Below are positions 37,289-49,880 of a DNA stretch of 64,000 nt, piece by piece. A program made the translations under genes and the position numbers. Source of the stretch: Zygnema cylindricum (Eukaryota; Streptophyta; Zygnematophyceae; Zygnematales; Zygnemataceae); assembly GCA_037447655.1 (NCBI GenBank), contig JBBHKE010001966.1:99747-163746 (forward strand), written 5' to 3'. Within the stretch, counting starts at the first letter, position 1. Every line of letters starts with the position of its first letter. The notes under the pieces are model-generated. The model worked only from the letters and a program-made list of their open reading frames with translations, did no database searches and had not been told where the DNA came from.

Positions 37289-40238
37289 TCAGAGTGAAGG
37301 GGGTCCAAAGGGGTCATAAGGCTGGTGGTAGGTAAAATCAGGGTTTTTGTAGGAGGGTCCGAAAACAGGTCCTTTGAGCTCGTGAAAGAGATTGAGATTG
37401 TCGACCAACTTGTGAAAAACGTCACATCCTTTACACTGGAGGAGAGAACACAAAGAGAGAGAGGGAGAGGGAGGGAGGGAGGGAGGGAGGGAGGGAGGGA
37501 GGGAGGGAGGAAAGGAGGAGAGGGAGAAAGATTGAGAAATATTGAGATTGTCGACCAAACACAAAAAGAGAGAGAAAGGGAGAGGGAGGGAGGGAGGGAG
37601 GGAGGGAGGGAGGGAGGGAGGGAGGGAGGGAGGGAGAAAAGGAGGAGAGGGAGAAAGATTGAGAAATATTGAGATTGTCGACCAAACACAAAAAGAGAGA
37701 GAAAGGGAGAGGGAGGGAAGGAGGGAGGGAGGGAGGGAGGGAGGGAGGGAGGGAGGGAGGGAGGGAGGGAGGGAGGGAGGGAGGGAGGGAGGGAGGGAGG
37801 GAGGGAGGGAGGGAGGGAGGGAGGGAGGGAGGGAGGGAGGGAGGGAGGGAGGGAGGGAGGGAGGAAAGGAGGAGAGGGAGAAAGATTGAGAAATATTGAG
37901 ATTGTCGACCAAACACAAAGAGAGAGAGAAAGGGAGAGGGAGGGAGGGAGGGAGGGAGGGAGGGAGAGAGGGAGGGAGGGAGGGAGGAAAGGAGGAGAGG
38001 GAGAAAGATTGAGAAATATTGAGATTGTCGACCAATTTGTGAAAAAAATCACATCCTTTACACTGGAAGAGAGAACATAAGAAGAGAGAGAGAGAGGGAG
38101 AGATAGGCAAGGAGGGAGGGGCATAGGGAGGAAGGGAGGGATGAGAGACAGAAAAAATGAGAAAGATTGAGATTGTTGACCAGCTTGTGGAAACATCACA
38201 TCCTTTACACTGAAAGAAAGAACACAAAAAGAGGGAGAGAAAGGGAGGGAGGAGGGAGGGAGGGAAGGAGGGAGTGAGGGAGGGAGGGAGGGAAGGAGGG
38301 AGGGAGGGAAGGGAGAATGATTGAGTTGAGCAATTTGCGAAAAACATCACATCCTTTACACAAAGAAAGAACACAAAGAGAGAGAGAGAGAGGGGGAGGG
38401 AGATAGGGAGGGACAGAGGGAGGGACGGAGGGATGGAGGGAGGTAGGGAGCCCTCCCTCCCCCAGAAAAAAGATAGCCAGGATGCAAAATCCACCATTTT
38501 CAGTCAGGAAAAAAACAATAAAAAAAAGAAAGGGAAAAAAAAATCTATGTTAAGAATTCACCTGTACAAATACTGTTCCTTCTTTATAAGCGTGTGGATT
38601 TATGGCTCGAGTTGTCCTTTCCCCACATTTATTGCAAGTAAATTCTACAGCAATTCTCCTTCGAGGGGATTTACTCAAAAGGGGTTGGAAAGGGGTAGAC
38701 GGAGAGACTCCTCTCTCTCCTCCGCTGAAAAACTCTCCCTCTTTCGGAGAATTTCCTCCTTCGAGACCCGATTTTGTGGTCCATCCGGTCCCAAAAGCAG
38801 CTTGAAGGACAATTCCCATGGCTTCCTCCTGTACCCATTTGATTATCGTTGTTATTATTATTGATTTATTGATTTATTTATTAACTGATTTGTTTCTTTC
38901 TTTATTTATTTATTTTTAGCTTATTCGTTTAGATTTCATTCCAGTTTGCTTTTCCTTTGCATCATTAGTATTATTATTTTTATTATATTAATTACTTTAT
39001 GATCATTATCGTTATTAAAATTGTTATTATTGTTATCATTACTGACTATGACTATGAATATCATTTTTATTTTTATTATTAATGTTGTTACATCATTACT
39101 ATTATCATTATAACTATGAATATCATTATTAATATTATCATCATTGTTATATTTGTCATAATCTTTATTACTATTGTTATCATTATTATTTTTATTGTTA
39201 TTTTTATCATTGTTATCAGTAGTGATAGTATTATGATTATTATTATTTGTTTTATTTGTTTTTTCATCTTTGAAGTTCAAAATGTTTTTACGTGGTTTTT
39301 TTAATGGTTTTTTAGGGCTTCATATTTTTTTCTCTAGGGTTTTCAATAATTTTAAAACCTTTTTTTACAATTCTCTCAAGGGTTGTTAATTTTTTTTGGG
39401 GTTTTTTCTTTTGTCAGATTCTTTTTAAAAGCTTTTCACCGTCTCACTTACAATTTTACAAAAACATGTTAAGATTTTTTTTAGGGTTTTCCGCTTCAGA
39501 CTTTTATTCATTTAAAATTTTTTGCTTCAACTTTTTTTTCCGGTAAGAGTTTTTCGTTTAGAAATTTTATTCGATATGCCAATTAATTTGTTAAAGTTCC
39601 GGTCAGTGGTAAAAAAAAAATCTGGAGAAAAAAATAGGGGAGGGGGGTGGGGGAGGGGTGGGGAGAGAGCAGTTTTAAAACAGTTTATCTCTACTTCCAA
39701 CTTTTTTAAGGGGAGGAAATAAAATGCCCAAAAAAAAAAGGGAAAGGGGGGAAGGGGAGAGGGAGAGAGAGTGAGGGGAATTTCTGACAAAAAATTCATA
39801 ACATTTCTGGTAGATAAATTGTCCTTTGTGAAGAATTGGAGTCACAAAATTTTATATGTATATACATTATATATATATCAGAATAATAATAAAAAAAAAA
39901 CGGAAAATAAATAAACAAAAAACCGAACCTTTCCAAGTTTTTGGAGGGAAGTAAAATTGGATGAATTTTGTCCAAAAGGGGTCAAATTGGGCACATTTTT
40001 GAGATCCCAAAATTTATCCAAAGCTGGATTCGCTCCTGAACCACAATATTGGAGGAAAAAAAAGGTGGGCAGGTAAGAAATCATAATGAAGAAAAAAACC
40101 CTATATTTACATAATAAAGATATATATACACACACATATATTTTCAGTTTTTTACACATATATATGTATATATATGTAATACATATACGAACACATACAT
40201 ATACACATATATACACATATAGAGAGAGATATTCAGAT

Positions 40239-40323
<85 letters not shown>

Positions 40324-40859
40324 TATATATCTCTCTCCATACATATTTATAGATCTCTACATAGGTACATAGATCTATACATACATAGAACTATAATATA
40401 CATATAACATGTTGAATACCAAATTAAAAACAGTCGAAATTGTTCCAATCCAGAAACCAAAAAAAAAAACTCACCACTTTCAAAAAGTACAATCCCCGTT
40501 TCCTCCGACAATCGAGAAACATCCTTCCCATCTCCTCCTCCATTTAAAACACTTCTTACTTTTTCTGTTTCCCTTTTTTTTGTAAAAAAACTTAAATCGT
40601 TGACTTTTCCATCAAACTTTTGGGCGGCCTCTCCTCGTACCCCCCCTGAAGATGTTCCCCAAAAAGTACTACAAAATGTGGCACAATTGATAATGGCTTT
40701 TTTTTTCGTATTTCCGATTTTTACATTAAACTGAAAACGAGGACCTCTGTTAAAAGAAATGGGTTCTAAAAAATTTTCTGTAGAACTTTCAAAATTTTGA
40801 GTGAGAGAGAGGACAGGTAAACTCCCAATTGGCGTTGTCAAAGAAGTCGAAAACCCCAT
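37289..40859 (-). CDS. DNL-type zinc finger protein (Zim17/HEP family), four exons, organelle-targeted
   Basis: Exons (minus): 40859-40475, 40035-39929, 38828-38562, 37435-37289. All junctions are GT-AG and stay in phase, giving 301 residues. Exon 1 ([20 protein letters not shown]...) is Ser/Thr-rich and poor in acidic residues, like a plastid transit peptide. Exon 3 carries [20 protein letters not shown] and then [20 protein letters not shown] with the first CxxC. Exon 4 begins [20 protein letters not shown], giving the second CxxC, and ends FGPPSL. The split of the two CxxC pairs by an intron is clean. Members bind zinc and keep organellar Hsp70 soluble; role here by family. The donor of exon 2 (GTTCGG) is weak, so that boundary is the least sure. 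Confidence 0.9.
37436..38561 (-). repeat. (GGGA)n-filled intron with copies of the terminal-exon start
   Basis: The last intron of the DNL gene is mostly (GGGA)n on the plus strand, the longest run being about 37706-37865. It is punctuated by partial copies of the exon-4 start with its acceptor: near-full copies at about 38015-38080 (encoding [15 protein letters not shown] with CCAG acceptor), 38165-38220 (frameshifted) and 38320-38370 (acceptor lost), and short pieces (complement of ATTGAGATTGTCGACCAA) at 37543, 37670 and 37898. Confidence 0.92.
38840..39260. repeat. (ATT)n-like low-complexity stretch
   Basis: Degenerate ATTATT/ATCATT repeats of about 400 bp inside the third intron of the DNL gene. 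Confidence 0.85.
40228..40322. repeat. (TA)n microsatellite
   Basis: About 40 TA units, bordered by degenerate (CATA)n; it lies in the first intron of the DNL gene. Confidence 0.97.
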
Positions 40860-42470
40860 TTTCAAAAAATCGAAAAAGAAGGTGTGTCAAAAAAAGGAAA
40901 AAAAATGACAGCTATTGGGGAAAAATTATATATATGGGAAAATAAAAGGCTCAAACTTTTAATCGTCGCTAGAACCCTGCCAAGAAAAAAAAAAGAGAGA
41001 ACGTAATCAATGAATTAACTAAGAATTAAATAAGATCTAATGATTACATAAGGCCTAAAAGAATAAAAAGGACAAAAAAGATGAAAAAAGTTGTAATATG
41101 ATGTAATAAGAATTTTAAAGTTAATAAGACAGAGCAATAAAATTCAGCTCTCAAGTTTATAGAAGTTTGCATTAACTTTTTTCAAGACATTCTCTAAAAT
41201 ACAAAAATAATAATATGTTTATTATTTTAAACCATTTTCATTGTATTGCTGTTACAAATTTTCATTTGAATTTTGCTAAAATTCTTCGACTCTATAAACT
41301 TTATTTCTACTCAGTTTTTCTTTTACTTCTTATCCTTCCGCTGCCCATGCCTTCATTGTCATTTGAAAAAAAAAAAGAGAAAAAAAATGGAAAACTATTA
41401 ACCAAAAGAACATCCACATTTTAAAAAAGTATGTACATCACATGTGAAAAAAAAACCACTCCTTGAAAAAGAGAAAAAGCTAAAAAAAAAAAAAATCACC
41501 CACATGTTAATATATATAACTATAGAAAAATAAAATGCACACTTTTTAGAAAAATATGAAAATTTGTCAAACAATGAAATCAACAAATCAAACCCCTTCT
41601 CCGCAACTAAACGATTTTATTCCTATTATACTACTATACTGCTTTTGATACTACTACTACTTTATTAGTATACTGTACTTTACTACCCTTACTAATCCAC
41701 ATTAATATCGACAAAATTTCCCCAATTAGAAGCATTCCACAATATCCTATATTTCATACTAAACAATTATCAAATTTCAAAATAAACAACAATTGGACTG
41801 TGTTCAGTTCATAAATAATGTGGACGACAAACGTTATCAAATAATATGTAATATTGCCAAACGTCTGAATTTCTTGAAATATCGTCAAATTTTCCCTGCA
41901 CAGTTTTTATGCAAACCTCTGAACCAATTTTTGGTCCACAACTTTGAGACCCTTTTAATGGACATCTCATTCGACATTTTCTATTTTTCCATCTTATCTT
42001 AAGAAAATTACATTTAAATTACCTGTAAAACTACATACTATTGAAGTAAAGCACGTTTAATTTTGATAGACATCACTAAAAGTCAAAATTTTCATATGAG
42101 ATCATAAATTTTCCGAATTGAATTACGTTTCAAAGGATTATTTCTAAACCAAAAAATATATACACAGGGATCCTTTTAAGGGTTGGTCACAACCACACAC
42201 TATAAATAGTGTGGCCAATGATCTTTTTTATTTATGTGTATTTATTTATTTACTTATTTATTGATTTATTTAAATATTTATTACAGATGAAGCAAACAAT
42301 AGAAATTTTCTAGAGTCTTCTGTTTTCCAGCAAAAGGTAAAATAAACCTTAAAAAGTCTTTGAGAAAAAAAAAAAAAAAAAAAAAAACGAAAATCTAGAA
42401 CAACAGTCCAGTGCAAGAATGATCAAATAAAAATTAAATAGATTCTAGAAAACCAAGAATCCAAGAGCTA
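40860..42470. other. 5' flank of the DNL gene and AT-rich intergenic DNA
   Basis: Upstream of the DNL start there is AT-rich DNA without a clear TATA box; ATATATATGGGAAAATAAAA at 40928-40947 is a weak candidate on the wrong strand for scoring. 42362-42385 is a poly-A run. No gene seen. Confidence 0.45.
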
Positions 42471-42474
42471 ATCC

Positions 42475-43090
42475 CAATCCTATCCTAACCCAAACCCAAA
42501 CCCAATTTCTAACCCTAATTCTAATCCTAACCCCGAAAACCTAATCTTAATCAAAAAACTAACCCTAATCCTAACCCTAACTTCAATTATACCCCTAATC
42601 CTACATTTAACTCAAATTACGACCATAACCCTAACGCTCACCATTAACCTAAACGTAACCCCTAATTCTACTCCTGGTCCAAACCCTTATCCCAACTCCA
42701 ACTCTAACCCTAATTCAACACATAACAATACTAGCCCCTAGACCTAACCCTAATCCCAGCCATAATCCTAACCTAATTCTAAACCTGATCCTAGCCCTAA
42801 TCCCAAACCTAATCCTAGCCCTAATTCTAAAGCTAATCCTAGCCTTAACCCAAACTCAAGGCTGACCATAACTCTAATCCCAAACTCAAGTACTAACCCT
42901 AACCCTAAACCTGATTATCTTCCAGCATTGATTCTAGGATTAATATGAATATTAACTCTTACCGTAAACTCTAACCCTGATTATTAACTCTAACCCTATT
43001 TCTTAACTCTAACCCTAACTCTTAACTCTAACCCTAACTCTTAACTCTAACCCTAACACCTGATTATAAACCTAGCTCTTCACTGTAACC
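42475..43090. repeat. Interstitial telomere-like repeats (CCCTAA type)
   Basis: About 600 bp of degenerate AACCCTAA/AATCCTAA hexamers; the cleanest stretch is 43000-43055 (TAACTCTAACCCTAACTCTT). Most units are six bases (TTAGGG class), not the seven-base TTTAGGG of most plants, but the decay is heavy. Confidence 0.85.
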
Positions 43091-43545
43091 CAAACATTTA
43101 ATCATTTCAGATAACCTGACGAGTGAAGGTTTCAACCTGTAGTAAATATATTTACCTCTCTCAGACTGACAAAGAAATAGAAGGAACAATTTTTTTGATT
43201 CAAAAATAAATATATTATTTCAACAAACACTACTTTCAAGAAAGGAAAACATCATCTCAAATCCATGAAGAAGTAGAATGCTGACGTACCTTAAAAACGA
43301 AAAATCTGAACAGAAAAGAAAAGGGTTTAATTCCAGGACGTTGTCTTCACCACCACCACCTCCCAAAAAGTTTAAAAATTCATAAATTCAAAAGTTGATA
43401 CAAAAGCGACAAAGCCTGCAAAACTTTCAAGCTACGGTACTGTACTTTACTTTAGAAAGAGTACTTTTCATCAGGAACTGAACGTATCTTTCAAGCCACG
43501 CTAACTGCCAGACCCTAAAAAAGCCGTATTATGCCACGTTGTAAA
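43091..43545. other. Intergenic, no supported gene
   Basis: AT-rich, short frames only. Confidence 0.5.
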
Positions 43546-43559
43546 AAGTAATCTCGTTG

Positions 43560-43774
43560 TAGTTAATTCTAGTAACGTGTGAACATTGTTAATGTTTTTT
43601 TCGTCTCTTAAAACATTTTTCTCCGTACACACATGTTCGATTTTGGATCTGACGGTTGCGATTGAAAGGTAACATTCTCAGCTTCCGATTGGCGGTCTCA
43701 AGTTGAAAATCGGAGAAGTGTGTACGGAGAAAAGATGTTTTAAGTGGCGTATTAACCCTAGTAGTGATTCACGG
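43560..43774. mobile_element. MITE family A, copy 1
   Basis: Contains CTTAAAACATTTTTCTCCGT near 43608 and its partner ACGGAGAAAAGATGTTTTAA at 43724-43743 as facing arms, with GATCTGACGGTTGCGATTG between. The right end reads CTAGTAGTGATTCACGG followed by TA. The left end is degraded. No coding capacity. Confidence 0.8.
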
Positions 43775-43789
43775 TATAGTGAAATGGAT

Positions 43790-46150
43790 CGGACGGTCCA
43801 AATCTTCCACAGAAAACATGATTCGAACAAAATATTCAGGATCCAAACTATTAATGGTGTGGATAGATATCGTGCCCATCCCATTCCGCTACATCGGTGA
43901 AAAAACAACATTTCTTGACTACCTTTTAATAAAATGTGGCGACGCGATAATTTCGGATTCTCCGATACAATGTGAAGGATAGACTGCAACGCGATGCGAT
44001 ATGATTCATCGCCAAAACATCAAAACTTTGGTAACAAAGCGGGATGGTAAACCATCTAAATACATGAAAACAAAAAAGGAGAAGCCGAAACGGAAATGAA
44101 AAAATGAGCATGAATGTCAACAAAAATAAAAACAATGTAAAAAAAACAAACTCACTGAACATGTCAAACTAACAAAGGAAGTAGAAACAAACAACAAGCA
44201 TAAAACCAACAACAAAAAAACGTATTTTAATAAAAATACCAAATAAACCCCCAAGGTTACTAAAAAATCATTAAAGCAACCTCGTAGATACCCAAAGCTC
44301 GGACCGAACACACTGAGGGGATCCGAAAAACGTCGAAGATCCATGATCGAAATGGCAAACTAAAGAAGAACGTAAAGTTACACAAGTTGTCAAGCGACAT
44401 CTAAACAACGCGGACATAAATGGGAGGGCTCCCATGTTCCCTCCTCTTGAAATAAAGGCACTCGTCCAAAGAACTACCCAATGAACAAAACATTTGACCG
44501 CCATCCACGTAACCTCATCCATAACAACACAACGAGTATGTTTCCCTCCATTGTTCTTACCATCGCACGGGGCCACTCTAGCATGTCGATCCCACGATTG
44601 TAACAAAGGCATGGCTAATCAAAATCAACACGAGAGTCATGAGTGGAGAAAAACAATATCTATCCGCAGTTAACGAATAATATGTGAAAAGCCACGATGA
44701 ACAATGTATCCCCCCTTAGAAGCATTGTTACGATCAGTTGCATGTGCATGACTCAACTCTCTCCCATAAGAACTGTGAAAGGAAGTGGGTGTCATTGAGC
44801 TCAGGAACAAGGTCAATCGTGTTTAAAATTATTATCAAAACAAGGGTATTATTGGAAACACAGACTTTGTTACTCCCACGGGGGAGAATTAATTCACGCG
44901 CATGACACTATTCGCGACACACACGTCACAACTTTGCTCACATTGTTTTGGCAAACCCTCTTTCGGATATAGCCGTCGGTCAAGTGGCTCGACATGTTGG
45001 AGTGGTCGCCCGTGACCCAACTAAGAAAAAGGACCATGATTATGCACACCGAGACCCTATGGATGACTTGATTACGATGGCAGTCAAGACATTTGGTTGT
45101 TTGGGTGCTGCTTTCGACGAGTTTCTCCGTACTTGTGGACCTCGCTTGTTCAAGGGGACCTAAGAGCCTTTTTGCGTCCTTACTTCTTTTTGATCGTCAA
45201 CGTCTATCCGTGGCTTGACAACGAGTGCAGCGTGCTCCCCCGAGCAGAGGAAACTTAACAAGGTTTCTTTGCGTAGATTTTTAGTTATGTCGAGGTTTGG
45301 TTCGCCAATATTGGTTTAAGCGCACTGTTGTGTCTTTCCTTTATTGGCTGTTACGTCTTTGAGTGTCTTTGTTTTACGCGCCATTTTTTTTAGTGTCCAT
45401 TTCTTTCGCCTTGCTTATCCGTTTTGCCTACCTCCCTCCATGTGTAGTTTTTCAGTTTTGCCATTGCTGCCCCTTTTGATCCCATGGACTCGGATAGATG
45501 ACCATCACTTTGTTTTTTAGTTAAGTATGATATGCCTAACTGTCCAATTGTAAAACGTTAAGAGTAAAAAAAATCATGATGTTGTTCCCTGCTAAATTTC
45601 CGTTTTTCTACCTCAGAACCGGGGGAAAAAAAATTCTACAAATATGCTCTACTGACACTTCAAAACACCTCAATTAGTTTTCTAACTGTTTTTTTCCACT
45701 GCTCTTTAGTTGAGTCTTTAAAATCAGAAATTACTACTATATCCATATCGTTTTCAATTTATTTTCGTCCCTGTTGAATCTCTTTGTAAACGTCCATCAT
45801 TTCAATATTTAAGTTCCCCTATATCACTTGAAGATGAACATTATCTACTTCTCCATAATCATTCCAGCCAAACTTCTGGCTTCTATTTGTTTTTTTATTT
45901 TTTCTTCGCATATTATAATTGTTGTATTCTTCGCATATATATTTCTTCGCATATATAACTGCTAAAAGTTAATACGTGTGTAGATTGACCTTTACCGCAT
46001 GGTTCTTCCCTCATAAGTCTCCAAAACAAAGAGGCAAAATACACAACTAGGAATTTCTTACGACTAGAAACACATTTTGGAACATCTGTCACATTCCATT
46101 CTTCTTTTTTAGATAAAAAAAAAGTATTTTTTCCTTGTACGACATAATCC
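43790..46150. other. Intergenic DNA, possible decayed element, no supported gene
   Basis: Frames at 44271-44612 (minus, 113 codons, Cys/Trp-rich) and 44948-45163 (plus, 71 codons) have reasonable composition and balanced codons, and could be relics of a coding region. I recognise neither. 45200-46150 is AT-rich with nothing notable. Confidence 0.35.
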
Positions 46151-46199
46151 CCATGGAGGTTCATAACCCACTGATGGCAATCCCCCATTGTTGCGAGTT

Positions 46200-46285
46200 C
46201 AAAAGGCAGGCAGGGGAGGGGGGGGGGGAGAGAGAGGGGGGGGGGGGGAGAGAGATAGGGGGGGGAGAGATAGGGGGAGAGGGGC
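46200..46285. repeat. G-rich microsatellite
   Basis: (GGGGGGGAGAGA)n tract of about 80 bp. Confidence 0.93.
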
Positions 46286-46904
46286 AATCAGCAGTAATAA
46301 GCTAGCAAAAAGTAGCAAATATTTGGCTCGCCATTTAAAAAAAGACAAACTTAAGAAAGGCAAGGCACAAATCATAAGAAATGAATTTCAAAATTGGTTT
46401 GCGTAAGAGAAAATTACAAAGAAAGTCTTAATTCCACACGTCGCAATCTAGACAACTTACTCTCATCAAACATTTCACAAAATGTGTATGCATAAATGCC
46501 AAAGTTTTCCAGACTTTAATAGCCGAAACAAAAAGGAAATGATGCAAACTACAAAGACATAGTAGTGTGGTCTCAAGCTAATTACTTTTATCCGCACGTG
46601 CAAAACCACCAGAAATCATTAGACAAAAGTGTCAATCCATTACCAAACTAGTTTTACAAATCCCTAAAATACAAAAGCTTCTTGAAGAATAGAAGATCTG
46701 AGCACAATCAAGTCCCTCTTCAAACTTTCACTTCTCTAGAATTAAAATAAATTGTAAAACCTGTTTGAGTGCTAATAATAACAAACCATTTTAGGAAAAC
46801 AACTGTACCTCCCAACCCTCTAAACTCAAAATTTCTCTAAGAAAGTGATGATGCTGGCGATATCATCCTTACTAACGCGGACCATCAGTTTTCATTCTTG
46901 TAAA

Positions 46905-47765
46905 GAATCCTCTCACAACCTCCGGATCATATAACCAGTCCCCTCAAATTTGCCATTCTGTGGACGTCGGTCCATAACCCATTGATCAGGATCGCCCATT
47001 TTGATCAACGATTGTGATGTCATGAAAACGACATACCATTGATCAAAATGGCCCATTCCAACCAACAGGTTATGGGCCCACGACCAAAAACTGACAAACT
47101 TCAGAGGACAGATAACATGAGTTGGAACTTCCAAGGTGAGTTTGCACTACAAGACAAAAAGTGTTGCCGCCTTTTTAGGAAGGAAAAGCCTAAGCCTATT
47201 AGAACAAATGCGAATGATACCTTTTAAGTAAAGGATATCAAAAATCCTGGAGGTAATAAAAGAGAGAATGCTGCACACTGATTTTTTCTCCCTTAGTAAA
47301 CTTGGTTTTCCTATTATTCTAGAAACAATAAACATAAAAATAGCAATAATAGTTAGCTAAAAATTAGATTGCTATAACCAAGCCCTCCTACAAAAATGCT
47401 TTCAGCTTATATCTTTTTTTTTTATCACGTCAGCTATTTCAGCCTTTTTTCTTTTCAGAAGTCCTGTTGATAGCAATCTGAAAAAAAAAATTCATCCTCA
47501 GTAACAAAGACTAGATCTTTTTCCTGTACCCAATTAAGGCTCAAAAACTCCGGGTCATGCAACCAGTCCCTTCAAACTTGTCAACTTATGGTCGCGGGTC
47601 TATAACCTGCTGTCTAGTATTGACCATTGTAATAGACCACTGAAAGGATCAAACTCACATGGTGTGGATCATAATGGCCAGTCCAAAACTTCAGGTTATG
47701 GGCCCACGAACACAGATTAACGAACTTGAAGGGACAGATTACATGAATTGGGGTTTCAAAGTGAA
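46905..47765. repeat. Two direct repeats of about 230 bp, each with an internal hairpin
   Basis: 46905-47135 and 47540-47765 share landmarks in the same order: ATAACCAGTCCC/CAACCAGTCCC, TCCATAACCCATTG/TCTATAACCTGCTG, GGTTATGGGCCCACGA in both, and GACAGATAACATGA/GACAGATTACATGA. Within each, the CATAACC part pairs with the GGTTATG part. A weaker third copy is near 48120-48170. Probably a non-autonomous element family. Confidence 0.7.
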
Positions 47766-47769
47766 ATTG

Positions 47770-49430
47770 CGTTGCAAAAATAAAGATTGATGGTCCATCG
47801 TATACGAGGAAACAACTATCGAAGCCACCTTCTGAGTAATGCTTACAACTCCTAAACACAAAAGCAAAAAAAATCTCACACGAGTTAGCTTGCTACTAAA
47901 AGACCCACTTTTGAGGATGGCTTCATCTTTTACATCCCTCAAGAAATTAACAAGTACCACTTCTTAGAAAAATGATGTTTTACAGAGTTAGCTTGTAAAC
48001 ATCTTTTTGAAAACCAGCGATGTCCATATTTATCTTTATCTTTAGGGTTCAGAGCAAGCGATCACAATTGAGGATCAAAATTTGCATGCAATGAACAATA
48101 ATAGCACATCATATCCAACAGTTTATGGGCCAACAAACAGAAATTGACAAACTTAGAAAGACATCATACCAAAGGAATTTGTCGCATTACCATTCAAGAA
48201 AAGAGTTTCATAAGTTTTGAAAGAAATGTTAAATTTATCAATAAAATGCAAAAAGTATTGACATTTCAGAAGTTGTTGAAAACAAACTCCTCAAGGAGTA
48301 CAATTTGTAGGGCCAAAAGAGAGAACTGGAGATGTACCTGAAATCCAAGAATGACATCCTTTGATGACATTACCAAAAAATCAAATCTTTAAATCATTCA
48401 AACAAGGAGCTGAGAGTCCTTAACACAAGGGATACCTGCAAAAACGAGTGATGATTGATAAGTGGTTTACAATGATCAATGATCAACAAATAGAAAAATG
48501 ATCACTCCATCGAAACCTGAAAGCCATCAACAGAATGATTAGCAAATCCTTATTGCACAAAAGATACAGTGCACAACACTATGACTAAACACAACATATA
48601 CATCATAAGATGTAGATGCACACACCAAGACCTAAATTGAGGCCATTGAGGAACAGGAATACAATCGCAACCAACACAGAATTGACACACAATTGCAAGT
48701 CCAAATTGCTCAAGTTACCTACACTATAACCACTACATCCGAACCACTGCGATCCAATGCTAACCAATGCAAATAAATACAGTAGCAACATCTGCAAGTT
48801 CTACTTCCTCAAAAGTTACCTACGCAGACTACTAAGTGATGAAAACTAAACCAATAAGACAACTAGATCAGCACCAATGTGCAATGCTGGCTATCAACAA
48901 TAAGCAACTAAATTATAACCAATGCCAGATGCAAGAGTGTCACTCTTGAACACAAGATACATCGACACACTATGCATACATGGACACCATGGTTACCATC
49001 CATGGATACATCAAGACACCAGTGACCCGTGAGCAACAACTAAAACAGCAAACACGAGATATCATTTAAACAAGTAAAACCAATGAAATGGTGACGAGAA
49101 GCAAAATCAATCACCACTAGTTAACAACAATGAGCAAGTCATTGATGAACAACTAAATCAAGAAAAAGTCGGAAGGATGCAAACGTGAGCAGGAATAGAA
49201 TCACAATCAATTAGGACAACTTGATAGAGAAGAACAAGTCATTGCAACCAGAGACCACCAAAGGGCTCATGAGGCAAAATTAGGCAAAAACAGATATAAT
49301 GATATATGTTGACGAATTGAATATAGCCATAGCACCAAATTATCAAAGGGTGTCATGCAAAAGTCTGTGAAGATACAACTGATGACCAGAATACAAGGAC
49401 ACAAAACCCCTGCCACAAGGTGTGGCATTG
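47770..49430. other. AT-rich intergenic DNA, no supported gene
   Basis: A long purine/A-rich plus strand with only short frames. Many ATGA/TCAA trimers but no clean tandem repeat. No gene recognised. Confidence 0.5.
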
Positions 49431-49439
49431 GATCAATAC

Positions 49440-49880
49440 TCATGATTTAAGATCAACGCAAAAACTTAACGTTTGAGATTTAATATTAACATACAGATTT
49501 CAGATCAGCATAGGGACTCAATGGTTAAGATTTAAGGTGAACGCTAAATCAGCACTAAAGCTTTAATGCACGGTTAAGTTGTAAGATCAGCGCAAAGACT
49601 CAACAGTTAACATTGAAGATTGACGGAGAGATTCAACAGTTGAGAATTCAAATTAAACGAGAGTTAAACAGTTAAGATGAAAGATTGAGGCATCACCGGT
49701 TAGGACTAAGATTAAGATAAGATAACTGTAGAGACTTAAGGGTTGAGATTTATGTTTAGTGCAGAGACTCAGTGGTAAAGACGCAAATTAACAGCAAAAC
49801 TCGAAAGTTCAGATTCTAAATTAATGCACTCGACGGTTAGACTCAACTGCAAAAAATAAAGTTTAACGCAGACACCCAGG
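49440..49880. repeat. Degenerate minisatellite, unit about 33-37 bp
   Basis: Diverged repeats of a unit like GATTTAAGATCAACGCAAAG followed by ACTCAACGGTTGA. Around a dozen recognisable copies with many indels. Confidence 0.75.

Noticed and set aside
36396-38497. Very long Pro/Leu/Ser or Glu/Gly/Arg open frames (up to 402 codons) on both strands.
   Set aside because: They run across (GGGA)n and CT microsatellites, where stops cannot occur; only the 37289-37435 part is a real exon.
44948-45163. 71-codon plus-strand frame with good composition (HRDPMDDLITMAVKTFGCLG).
   Set aside because: Not recognised, short, and no splice or promoter context; left as intergenic.
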